Notes: generated by a model not told the origin, from the letters alone. Shown: positions 1 through 9,520, counted from the stretch's first letter. The stretch: 64,000 nt of DNA from Castor canadensis (GCF_047511655.1 NC_133398.1:50969638-51033637); one strand, 5' to 3'. A program made the numbers and translations.

Positions 1-140
1 TTGCCTTACTGGTGGCCCTGGTGGTGCTCAGCTGCAGGCCAACCTTCTCCCAATGCTGTGACCTGCCTCAGATCCATATTCTGGGTAACAGAGGGGCCTT
101 GATACTCCTGGGACACATGGAGAGAATCTCTCCTTTCTCC
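1..140 (+). pseudogene. IFN-alpha-like pseudogene fragment (leader and first helix only)
   Basis: The window opens inside an IFN-alpha leader. The reading frame gives a hydrophobic stretch ending LVVLSCRPTFS, then a mature start CCDLPQIHILGNRG and helix A LILLGHMERISPFSC. This follows the complete IFN gene at 27102 almost base for base. Similarity stops abruptly at about 140, just after the Cys29 codon region, and is replaced by T-rich and then AT-rich DNA (141-240). The first codons lie before the window. It cannot make an interferon because nothing after helix A is present. A second IFN copy begins 120 bases downstream (261), so this is one half of a composite pseudogene. Confidence 0.85.
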
Positions 141-260
141 TGTTTTTTTGGTTTTGACTTTTTTGGTAGTTTTATATGTAGATATAAATATATATATTTC
201 ATACGTGTACTCATATATACATATACATATGTATATATGAATCTATTGTGCTTTGAACCT

Positions 261-835
261 ATGAAATTCCTTTGGGTAGTTATACTTAAATGCAAATATG
301 CCTGCTCTCTGGATAGTGACCTGCATCAGACCCTTAGGCTGGGTAGCAGCAGGGCCTCCATTGTCCTGGGACAGGTAAGGAGAATCTGCATATTCTCCCT
401 CTGGAAGGACAGAAATCATGTTGGATTCCCACAGAAGGAGGTTGATAGCAAGCAGGTGGAGAAGGCTGAACCCATCTCTGTGTTCCCAGTATTTCTTCAT
501 CCTCATCAGCACAAAGGATTCCTCTACTGCTTGGGAGAAGATCCATCTCTCAAACTGTTTTAGGGCCTTTATCTTTTCATTTTTACTGCTACAAATTCTG
601 CACTGTCCTCTCTCAGGAGCTGAATGACCTGGAAGTCTGTCCGACACAGGAGGTGGGTGAAGGGAGAGCCTCTCCTGATGCATGAGGACTCCATACTGGC
701 TGTGAAGAATTACTTCCACAGGATCACTTTCTACCTGGAAGAGAGGAAATACTGCTCTTGTGCCTGGGAGGTTGGCAGACAGAAACCGTAAGCTCCATCT
801 CTTGCTCAGGAAAGTTTAAGGACTAAAGGAATAAG
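261..835 (+). pseudogene. Type I IFN (alpha/omega-like) pseudogene, unit A
   Basis: An ATG at 261 opens a short leader (MKFLWVVILKCKYACSLD) running in frame into mature IFN sequence: DLHQTLRLGSSRAS, then VLGQVRRI, then KDRNHVGFPQKEVD. Later segments are recognisable in other frames, including [25 protein letters not shown] and CAWEV near 675-775. Defects seen: mature Cys1 is Ser, Cys29 is lost (SLWKD), frameshifts follow about 480, an in-frame stop lies at 561-563, and about 45 bases of foreign T-rich DNA (551-589) are inserted before the helix C region. The tail aligns with the stop region of the intact gene at 27671. A related copy with the same odd leader is at 12526. Alpha versus omega subtype is not resolved. 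Confidence 0.85.
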
Positions 836-2780
836 ACCTGGCCCATCATGGTTACTCTCAGTAACCATCACGCTGGATCTCATGGCCCCAAGTTTTGTAA
901 CAGTGACAGGAGTAGAAAAGAATATTATATTCCTCAAAAAAACCGTGCAGAAATATCTGTCCATCGATTATTGAAATATTTAAAGAAATTATATACAAAA
1001 TGTAAATTATTCACATTCACATAATCTCATGTGTTTGTTTACACTGTGGATAATTTAACTTTAAAAACTCTTCTTTTTAGTTAAATCCTTTTTTTGCTCT
1101 GTTCATTAAGTTTTACTATAAAACCGTGTCGCTTGCATTTATTCTTTTAAATAACATCAAGCCTGATTAGGAAACTTGTTTAAAATTGAGTGCAAGAATT
1201 CATCCATTATTGTTGGGTTTAAATTAAAAGCAAAAACTTGCTTATCTTGATCCAGGTTGTATATGGTTGTCAGATATAGAGTGACTCAAATGTACTCCTT
1301 GATCTCCTGTGCCTTTGATCTTTGTAGAGAAAGAAACAAGAGAACCATAATCATACTTCAGCAATGCAGTTACTTCAAATTCTATCTTTAGAAAAAAGGA
1401 AAACTAATGAAATTCTTTTGTAGAAGAATTTTCTTTGGACATAAAATGGAAAGGAGACTCATGTATCCTATCAGTTCACTGATAGAAATTCAGTGCAAAT
1501 GTTTGTTGCCATTTGATTATTGCCATTTGAATATTGAGTTAGCAATCTATAGAAACCACAATGCCTAAAGGTACTCATGTGATTCCACTGTATTTATTTG
1601 GGGAGAGAGTGTTCAGAGAAAAAATGTCTTTGATGTTATGTTGACTATCATCAAGCTGCTCTGTCTACCGAAATCATCACTACAGGATGAGAATAGATGG
1701 AATTGGTGACATGTAGTGCAAGCTGTATGTGCACAATTAAGGAGCAGACAACTGGAGGTTATGGAAGGTGACTAGGAGGAGTCACTTTCTGGATTTCACT
1801 TACATTATATTCAGACCCGCATTTCTTTTCCCCTTGCTTCAGTGTTCTGAACTACAATGGAAGCTTTCCAGGAATGTTGACAAAAGAAACAAAAAAAATG
1901 ATCCCTCAAAATTATTCAGAAACTCTTTTAGGGCCTTTTTCTTTTCATTTTTACTTTGATATTTTAATTCTAGTATTGAGGTGAAAAATAAAATGTCATG
2001 CCCAAGCAGCATGACACTCCTTTCCCTAGAAATATCTTAATTGAAAGAATGTATAAAATTTTAAAGATTCCCATGTAATGTTAAAAAAAACCCAGTCTCT
2101 CAGGGCAAGTGTGGCTCACCCTTGTGACCCTAATCTACTCAGGAGGCAGAGATCAGGAGGATCACATTTGGCAGCCAGCCTGGGCAAATAGTTCAGGAGA
2201 CCCTATCTGAAAACAACCCACCACAAACAAAAAGGTCAGGTAGATTGGCTCAAGGTATGGGCCCTGGGTTCAAACCACAATAAGGCAGAAAAAAAAAAAA
2301 AAGCAAGAAGCAGCACAGATTCACAAGAGAAAGAAAAAAATGATCCCTCAAAATTATTCCAAGGTCCTGTTTTAGGACCTTTCTCTTTCCTCTTTACTGT
2401 TACCTTAATTCAAAGTGTTAAGGTGGGAAAACCAAAACAGTGATTCCCAAGCAACATGGCACTACTTTGCCTAGAAAAATCTTAAGTCACATAATGTATA
2501 AAATTTTAAATGCCTCCCTCCGATATCATAATAAAAGCGCAGAATTACTATATTTACCCCCAGAGTTGATCTCAAGCACCACATCTCATCTGTGAGAGGA
2601 AGAAAGCTGACCCAAGGAGCTCACCTGAACTGCCTCGCCCTGGCCAGAGGGGAAGAGCCAGGACTGGGGGCGGGGCTCCAGTGAAAGAGGCCTGACAAGC
2701 AAGGGCAAGGCTGAGCCAACCCCAGACTGGGAAAAAAAAAAAAAAGTTTCTGTCTGTGAAGTGGAGAGGGAAGAGATCCG
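836..2780 (+). repeat. 3' flank of IFN unit A (segmental duplication shared with units B and F)
   Basis: There is no gene here. The stretch keeps the order of the IFN 3' UTR and downstream DNA. At about 1060-1140 is the decayed equivalent of the polyadenylation region (TTCATTAAG where the intact gene has TTCATTAAA). At 1260-1470 is a block also found at 13555-13760 and 28270-28460, and 2545-2780 matches 14400-14640. Pairwise, 836-2780 corresponds to 13110-14640 in unit B, and the first part to 27670-28470 after the intact gene. Unit A carries an extra tandem piece: 1895-2065 is repeated at 2339-2510, whereas unit B has one copy (14190-14350). Confidence 0.8.
2098..2303 (+). mobile_element. 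Dimeric tRNA-related SINE with A-rich tail
   Basis: A first part reads like GTGGCTCACCCTTGTGACCC, followed by an AGGAGGCAGAGATCAGGAGG segment. A second tRNA-like part has GATTGGCTCAAGG (A box region) and GGGTTCAAACC (B box), then an A14 tail. The same two-part layout recurs at 17124 and, on the minus strand, at 51292 and 52298. It sits between the two tandem copies of the unit A flank. Confidence 0.8.
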
Positions 2781-3150
2781 GAAAAGCATGTCGGTCATTC
2801 CGTCTACACTCTTCCCGTTTGTACAAAGATTTTTCATGGTAGTTTTAATGGAACCTAAGCATTTAATCATTTTAATATGTCAAAGATGTTTCCATTAAAT
2901 CATCGCACACACGAATACAATACAATCAGTACTCCAATAACAGTTCATTGGCATTTTAATTAGTACATGTAAACAAAGGGAGGCTACACAGTTGTTAACT
3001 TGTTGGGCGGAAGTAGGCAAGTAATTCAGTCCTCCATCCACCAAGGATGATGTGATGATTCCTGGACATTACTGGGTTTTTTTTTTTAACACGTTATTGA
3101 ATTTGTGTCCTCACACGGTTTTACTGCAACAGATTTAAAACAAAAGTTCA
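2781..3150. other. Non-coding stretch, no gene recognised
   Basis: AT-rich DNA between unit A and the CpG-rich block. Similarity to unit B ends near 2780. No reading frame or repeat family is recognised apart from short T runs at 3077-3087. Confidence 0.5.
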
Positions 3151-3740
3151 CTGGCACGGCCGCCGAGAATTCTTTTACCTACCTCCTCGCAACTTTCCTC
3201 CCGCTTCTGTGAATATTCCGCTCTCACGTGGATCCCGAAGATCGCCAAATTACCACGACGTAAAGGCTGACACACTTCCTATCCAAAATGAAAGTAGGAA
3301 ACTGCATCGGCGAGACACAGTTACTCATGACGTCAAAAGGTCAAAAAGTGGTAACCACCAGCTTCCATGCCACATAAACTATGGATCCCTTCTGGACAGG
3401 ACCCTCTGGCCTCAGCAAAGCCCCCATCACTGAACCCCAAGCTCCCCTCCCTGACCTTGGAGTCCTTTTCTACAACTCAGCCTCCTGGGTTTCCCCGCAA
3501 TCTCAGCCCAAAGCCGCGGACGTCCCCAAAGTGCGGCCTCGCGCTGCTGCCCACGAACACGCCGTCCCGGGAGCTGGCGGAGCCTGGCTGCTCTGACGTC
3601 CGGAGCGGCTGTCCTGGAGGATTAAATATGAAAGCAGCACAGGGCGACATGGCCAGCCGCCAGCGCCTCGCTCTCCTGCTGCCGGACTCCCTAATCCTGA
3701 GAGCCGCCAGCTCGCCCCCTAGAGGCCGTAGAGAGAATCG
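3150..3740. promoter_or_regulatory. CpG-rich block upstream of the zeta/delta-like IFN
   Basis: CpG dinucleotides are frequent here and rare in the surrounding kilobases. A perfect cAMP-response palindrome TGACGTCA lies at 3328-3335 and a half site TGACGTC at 3594-3600. A GAAAGTAGGAAAC element at 3290-3302 loosely resembles an IRF-binding repeat, and ATTAAATATG at 3621-3630 is TATA-like. Two overlapping reading frames cross the block but resemble no protein I know, so I read it as regulatory or CpG-island-like. Which transcript it would drive is not known. The IFN reading frame directly downstream is the obvious candidate. Confidence 0.45.
3710..3728 (-). promoter_or_regulatory. Strong candidate CTCF site
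   Basis: On the minus strand this reads CGGCCTCTAGGGGGCGAGC. It matches the CTCF core consensus (C-C-N-C-N-A-G-G-G-G-G-C-G) at nearly every informative position. It lies 40 bases before the leader of the zeta/delta-like IFN, at the edge of the CpG-rich block. Binding cannot be shown from sequence alone. Confidence 0.5.
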
Positions 3741-4284
3741 CCAAACTCACTGTGCTCACACCTGCTCATGGCAGGAGTGATGCTCAGCTCCAGCCCTGCC
3801 TGCTCCCTTGGGGCACACGCCTTGGAGGCGTGGCCTAGAAAACAGGGATACCCTTCACCTCTTAAGTCAGCTGAAAAGAATCCCCTCTCACAACTGCCTG
3901 AACCACAGAGCCAGTTTCAAATTTCCTTGGAAAAGTGAGACTATCATCCCAATGCAGAAGAAGGAAACCACCTGTTTCCAGAGGCAGATGCTGCAACAGA
4001 TCTTCAGCCAGCTCAATGTACAGGACAACCGCGCTGCTTGGAATAATACCGTCCTGGATAAACTCCTGTCTAAGCTTGGTCAGAGTCTGAAACGACTAAG
4101 GCCAAGAAAGAAAGAAACTCCGTTCTGTCGGTCCTGGGGAGTTGCTGTCAGGAGCTATTTCCATGCAATCCTCCACTACCTGCAGGAAAAAGAATACAGC
4201 GCCTGTGCCTGGGAGGTGGTCCGGAAGGAAATAGAAAGCTCCTTTTCCCTCCTCAGCAATCCTCAGACAACAGTCGGCCAGTAG
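3741..4284 (+). pseudogene. IFN-zeta (limitin)/IFN-delta-like interferon, one-base frameshift at the leader
   Basis: The mature region (3808-4281, stop TAG at 4282) is open for about 158 codons. The parts read are: LLSQLKRIPSHNC, FKFPW, a sequon WNNTVLDKLLSKL, RSYFHAILHYLQEK, and the family signature CAWEVVRKEI near the end. The four cysteines (SHNC, ETTCFQ, TPFCRS, YSACAWE) sit where mouse limitin/IFN-zeta has them, not where IFN-alpha has Cys1/29/99/139. This, with the RAAW and LD-LLS-L pattern, points to zeta/delta. A typical IFN leader end, VMLSSSPACSLG, is present upstream but in another frame (in-frame ATG at 3768). The shift falls in the GGGG run at 3810-3813. The usual upstream start ATG is also missing: the leader frame runs back to a TAG at 3729 without another ATG. 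So it is either a very young pseudogene, or a real gene with a sequencing error or an altered start. The family call is firm; function is doubtful. Confidence 0.7.
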
Positions 4285-4286
4285 AC

Positions 4287-4292
4287 AATAAA
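4287..4292 (+). terminator. Polyadenylation signal AATAAA of the zeta/delta-like IFN
   Basis: A canonical AATAAA starts three bases after the TAG stop. The decayed second copy of this gene has AATAAA at 20812-20817 in the same relative place, so it is an old feature of the family here. Confidence 0.6.
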
Positions 4293-4350
4293 GCGACACT
4301 CACGGTTCTCTCTCAGCACTATCGTCATTGTTTTTTTTTTGTTGTTCTTT

Positions 4351-5508
4351 GAAAGATTTTATTTTCACATTTGTCTACATTTAGAATAAATGCATTTCCT
4401 GAAATAAAGACAGAGCCTTTGGATTTAAAATACCCCACCATAAGCTTACATACATAAAACTCCAATTTTTTTTGCATAGTGGATTAAATAATCAAATTAG
4501 AATAGTTATACAATCAAGAGTAAATGATAATAAAATGTATCACATAAATAAAATAAATTCATATTTAAATTATATATATATAAAATAGTATCTTGTGTTT
4601 TATAATTCAATTAAGCTTCAATTTCACGTAAAGTATAATGACTAAATAGCAGTAGTTAATTTAAACTGAAAATGAAAGAGAGTCAAAATACCTTAAAAAG
4701 AGATATCACTTTCACATTGGTCTACAATACAGTAAACAGATTTTTTGGCATAAAAGACACAGACTTTGGAGTTTAAACTATCCCCACTACAAGATTACAT
4801 CCATAAAACTCCAATTATTTTTTCTGCAACAGTGGATTAAATAAGCAAGTTAAAATAGTTATACTGTCCAAATTAAATGAAAATAAAGTAGAATTGAAAT
4901 GAAAAGATTCTTACATATTTCAGAAAGCGTATACAGTATCATGACTCTATTCATACTGATTTGCTTCATCATATGCAAAAAGATTTGTATTTAAATCATA
5001 AATTTATAAAATACCATCTTGACAATTATAATTCTATTAACCTTCAGTTTGAGGTGGTTTTTTTTTTTTGAAGTAAAATGTAATAACTAAAAACAGTAGT
5101 AATTTAAACTGAAACTGAGACAGAAGTAAAAAATATTTTCAAAAGAGATCTTCCTTTTTCTCTGGTCTACAATTATAGTAAATATAATTCTTGTCATGAA
5201 GGCAAAGCTGCTGGGGTTTAAAATATCCCCACTGCAAGTTACATACATAAGACTGCAATTAATGTTTATGTAATAGAGGATTAAATAATCAAATTAAAAT
5301 ATTTATACTATCTAGATTTAATGAAAATAAAATATACCATCTAAATAAAATATAATGGCAATAATATAACAGGATTCATAGTTAAATCATCTACACAATA
5401 CTATTCTGAGAATTATAATTCTATTAATCTTCAATTTAAGGTAAAGAATAACAAGTAGGTAATAGCAGGAATTTAAATTGAAAACGAGAGAGCAGTCCGA
5501 AGTACTTT
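4351..5508 (+). repeat. Three tandem copies of an AT-rich unit of about 380 bp
   Basis: Copies run about 4351-4694, 4695-5140 and 5141-5508. Each holds the same ordered landmarks: TTTCACATTGGTCTACA near the start (TTTCACATTTGTCTACA in copy 1), then a CCCCAC-(T/A)-(A/G)-CAAG-TTACAT stretch, ATAAAACTCCAATT, GGATTAAATAA, ATTATAATTCTATTAA, and AATTTAAACTGAAA near the end. A fourth start may follow at 5509. There is no reading frame. Copy 2 is longer because of an extra segment near 4890-4970. I do not recognise the family. Confidence 0.75.
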
Positions 5509-5599
5509 GGAAGAAGATCCTAATGTTGTCAGGTTTCTTCTCCTGGTTTTAGAAGTTCAGTAGCAGGATCATTTGAAGGTGGAATCAACCTGCAGAATA

Positions 5600-7488
5600 C
5601 TCACTTCCACTTTGATCATGTGGGTACAGTGGGGGGACATTCAGCTCTTGGGGGCAAGATGACTGGGGAAACCACTCAGAGGTACAAGGGACCTCTGACT
5701 GGAGGAACAAAACCAGGGCCCACTACCTTGCTTTCAACAGGCACATTTGAATTCTGTGCAGGAGGAGCTGGGTAAGTGGTTGTCAGGACATGGGGACCCA
5801 TTCTCAGGAGGTGCTCCATGATGTCCAGTCAACTCATCACAGCTCGAGCCCCCTCTTTCCTTGCCAGTGTGATGCTCCAGTGGGTTATTGGGGCTCCTTG
5901 AGTCTTTTCTTCCTCCCTGCTGCAGCACAGGTGGAGGTCTGAGTGGACCTTCCAACACAATAGGAGAGAGGAATGCTCTCCTTTCACATAAAGGTTGAGC
6001 CACTGGTGAGGGACCACGTGGAAAATGCTCCTTGCCACATGCTGCATTTGAAATCCCAAATGCATTTGGGTCTTCTTCTAAAAGTTTCAATTTCAACTCC
6101 ATTTCCATTAACTTTTGTCTGCTGTTGGCGTTGACTTGCCTCAGATACTGCAGCTGTTCTTCAGCATCCTGGGCCTCCAACCAGTTAAAGTGAGCTTTCT
6201 TCTCATAGGAAATAATCTCCCTTTGGTGATTAAGTTTGGTTCTCTCCAATTTTTCTTCAAGCTCTCTGGCTACCTTTTTATAGGTCTGCAGCTCTGCAGT
6301 TTTGTGGCTGATGTTTTCTTTTACTTTGGGAAGTTTCTCCTCTGCGTCTCGCTGGCGGTGATCCTGGACCATTAATTTCCTGTAGAATTTCATTCCCTCT
6401 TCGAACAGTTCAGGAATTATTTTAGCTTTCTGCCGAAGCTTCTCATTCTCAATTTCAAACTGTGCATGTTCAGACTGTAAAATGACTTGTTCGCTCTGGA
6501 CATTTTTAATACATTCTGTCAGGTCTTTGCTTGCTCTCTCGACTTCACGCAGCTGAGTGTAAACTTGGTCTCTTTCTTGTTCCAAGGATTTTAAAGAAGC
6601 ATTTAACTTCACAGCGTTCATCAGGTGCTGCAGAGCTCCTTTGGTCTGAGTATCTAAGTGAGCAGGATTTTCTGGGCCAAGGTTCATCGCTGTGTCCAAG
6701 TCACTGTCATGTGTTCCGTGTTCTTCCAGAACAAAGGCCCAGACTTTCAGCTTTCGAATGCCTTCAGTTAGCCACCTGAGATGATTGTCTTTGTCTTTTA
6801 GAATTCGTGCTGCAGATGTCCCAGGCTCTTCAAGTGTTACTTTGTGTTTATTAAGTTGACTCACTTGTTCCTTCCACACTTCAGCTTCTTGGAGCAGCTG
6901 TTTGCAGCTTTCCTGAAGCTGGAAGTTTTCACTCAAAGCCTGTGCTGTTGAGTCCTTAAGATTCGCTTCACTAACTCGAAGTGTTCTTAAGGTTGTTTTG
7001 GCTGCAGCTACTTTGGGTTTGAGAGATTTTAGTTCATCTTCTAGGGACTGTATGGTTTTTGACATTTCCACATTCAATTCAACTTGTGTATAATGCTTAC
7101 ATTTCTCTTCTAGCAGCTCTGTTTCCAGCAGGAGTACTTCCTCCAGTTTATGCTTGGAGATGTCCAGCTTTCCACAGGCTGCTTCTCGCTGTTTCTCAAC
7201 AAGGATAAGTTTTTCAAGTAGCTCACATTTTTCTTCAATCAGTGTAGAAAGCTTTAGAGCAAGCTGTTTTTCTCTTCAAGCGTAAAGCTGGCTTCTAACA
7301 GATTGAAAACTTCTCCACAAAAACAATGGGATAGAGAAAAATCCAATAATAGTTACACATATCACTAGTTCCCATGGGAAATCATGGGGCTTTTGCCTCA
7401 GTTCTGCAGGGTCTGTTGTCATAACCCTGCCAAATTCCTGCAGGACCAGCCCCAAGTGCATTGGAGGGACAGCTTTGGGCACATCCAT
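5600..7488 (-). pseudogene. MIA2: MIA2/cTAGE5-family retrocopy with one premature stop
   Basis: Reading from an ATG at 7488, about 584 codons in one frame end at 5734, interrupted only by TGA at 7276-7278 (about residue 71). Before the stop are a luminal start, [14 protein letters not shown], and one membrane segment, [22 protein letters not shown]. After it comes a long coiled coil (IEEKCELLEKL, TIQSLEDELKSLKPKV, AEVWKEQVSQLNKHK, GALQHLMNAVKLNASLKSL, EEKLERTKLNHQREIISYEKK), then the start of a proline-rich tail. MIA2/cTAGE5 works with TANGO1 at ER exit sites to load large cargo into COPII carriers. The parent gene has many introns and this copy has none, so it is a retrocopy. The proline-rich tail breaks up by frameshift after 5740 (a GPGFVPP piece remains near 5690). 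It is probably a pseudogene, though the ORF after the stop is intact for 447 codons. Confidence 0.85.
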
Positions 7489-7960
7489 AGCTTCAAGGCT
7501 GCTTTGGTGGTTGCCAAGGCCAGGCTGAGCCTGGAAAGACAACAAACACTCAAAGTTCTGCCTAGAACACTGACACCAGAGCAGACCACTGCGGAGCTGG
7601 GGGAGGGGGGCGTTGGTTAATGTGCAGTTTACCCCTCCCACAGGGGAGATTTATATGGTACTGGCCAGACCTTGGCCAGGAGTAGGCATTGTCTTTCATA
7701 AAATGGACAGGGTCATCTCAGATGTCCTAAAGCTCATCTAGGAACCCTCACAGATAGAGCCTAAGAAAAATACTATTGGGGGGGAAGAAGTTACCATTTT
7801 TTATTACTGAATCTGCACGTAGATTTCATTGCAGACAAGTCAATTTATTCACACCTATCATACCAGTGTTAATTCCCCTTGTACCACAACACAATTGCTC
7901 TGCTGCCATCAGACTGGTTCCATTGGTACTTCCTTGAAATGCTGAAGAGAGACTTTCCTT
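7489..7960. other. No gene recognised
   Basis: DNA upstream of the cTAGE retrocopy. The minus-strand frame stays open to 7641 but shows no resemblance to the family before the ATG at 7488. No repeat is recognised at 7680-7960. Confidence 0.4.
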
Positions 7961-8420
7961 TTCATTATTCTACCTTTCTTATGTTCTTCTTGTTTTCACT
8001 TTATTAGGATATATCATTGTACAGGGGGGAATCATTGTGCTAATTCCCAACAGCCTTACATTGTACATTGCTTAGACCGCTCTCACCATCTCCCCCACCC
8101 TCTCTCCCTACTCAAATCACTTGCAAGAGGTTTCGTCGTTCTATTTCATGTATGTATATGAAGTCCATCAACCATATTCCCTCACCTTCACATCCTTCAT
8201 TCACTCTCCCCTATCCCACAAGTATCTACTACACACTGTATCTATTTCACAATCCTATCTTTAATTTTGAATTCCAAAGTCAATGTTCAAAGGGGTTTCC
8301 TGATGTACCCAGCTGTGAGTATACTTTACTTTGTTCAATTCAACCCAGTCTATATGGTTTCTTTCCTTCCAAATGTATTGAGGCTTGTTTTATGATCCAG
8401 AATTTGACTCTAGATTAACA
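7960..8420 (-). mobile_element. L1 3' end fragment (minus strand)
   Basis: CA-free T-rich DNA reading TTATTAGGATATATCATTG, then a polypyrimidine-rich stretch (8070-8120) and a segment rich in CCCTATCCCAC. This is the character of the 3' UTR of a rodent L1 read backwards. The left edge is not sharp and no target-site duplication was found. Confidence 0.45.
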
Positions 8421-8549
8421 ATCATCATGAATGATCTCTGTGACCTTTAAAAGAATTTTCCACCCCACCATTGGGTGGACTGTTCTCTAAGTTGGTTAAA
8501 CAGCATTGTCAAGTATTTAGAGAATTACCAAATTCTACTTAACAATTTT

Positions 8550-9520
8550 GAGAAAAGAGTATGAAAATCTCCAACTGCAATTGTGAATTTGTCTATTTTT
8601 CCTCTCACTTCTACTAGTTTTTAGTTTATGTGCTGTGAAGCCCTGAAAATGGGTCCATTTGCATTTAGTTTGTTGCAGTCACTTGACAAACTAATCTTTT
8701 CAGTGTTATCAAGTGTTCTCTTTATCTCATATAATCTGACTGTTTTTTCCTCTGCCATTTACTCTATGTGATAATAATAAAGTCATTCCAGGTTACCTTT
8801 GCATGGGATATCATTTCTAGCCTTTTACATTTAAACTATCTGTGACTTTATACATGAAACGGGTTCTTGAAGAGAGGCTGTAGCTCTCTCACTTGTTTTT
8901 CAATATGAAAATATTTGCTTTTTAACTATTGTGTTTAGATCATTCATATCTTTGCTGTGTCATCGCATTTAAATATTCCATCTTTTCATCTGTTTTTTGT
9001 CTTATCCACCTGTTATATATTCTCATTGCCATTTTTGGATTAAGTATTTTTAATCATCCATTTTATATTCATTTTGGCTTATTTACGTATGCCCCTCTGC
9101 CTTTTTTCTGCTTGATCTGTAGGTTACAATGTACACCATAAACTCATTGTGTGTCTTCAAATAACATTAAATCATCTCACATACAGCTTAGGAATGCTAC
9201 AATTGTATATTTCTATCACTTTCATTTTCCATTCTTTATCCTAATTTTGTCATATATTCTATAATATATTGCTTTTCCTTTAATCAATCATCATCAAAGA
9301 AATTTAAAGCATGGAGGGAAAGTCTTCTATACTTTACTCTGGATAGCCTACTTTGTTCCTGTGCAGATCTGAATTGCCATCTGGTGTCATTTTCTTCCTC
9401 CCTGATGAAGTTCCTTTAATCCTTCTCATAGTGCAGATGTGCTGTCAGTGAATTCTCTGGCAAACCTTCTCGTGTGAAGCCTCAGTAAAAGTCATGTCAT
9501 TGTTTTCTGATTCCACAAAA
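8550..9520 (-). mobile_element. Ancient L1 remnant (minus strand)
   Basis: Landmarks of old mammalian L1 3' ends read in reverse: TTCCTTTAATCC... GTGCAGATGTGCTG... TGAATTCTCT near 9410-9460, and TGTGCTGTGAAGCCC near 8628. All frames are broken. It is much older than the other L1s in the window. Confidence 0.55.

Noticed and set aside
3209-3780. Overlapping open frames of 70-137 codons in the CpG-rich block
   Set aside because: High GC makes stops rare. None resembles a known protein, none has a good start, and they overlap a regulatory-looking block. The 3367-3780 frame does lead into the IFN mature frame but is separated from it by a TGA.
3808-4284. Identity as IFN-beta, IFN-epsilon or IFN-kappa
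   Set aside because: The cysteine positions and the RAAW / LD-LLS-L / YSACAWE pattern fit zeta/delta. IFN-kappa would need its longer loop, IFN-epsilon its own motifs, and IFN-beta a different N terminus.
5734-7077. Myosin-like or other coiled-coil gene
   Set aside because: The TM segment with FPWELVIC...FLWRSF and the ordered coiled-coil motifs specifically fit MIA2/cTAGE5, not a myosin or golgin.
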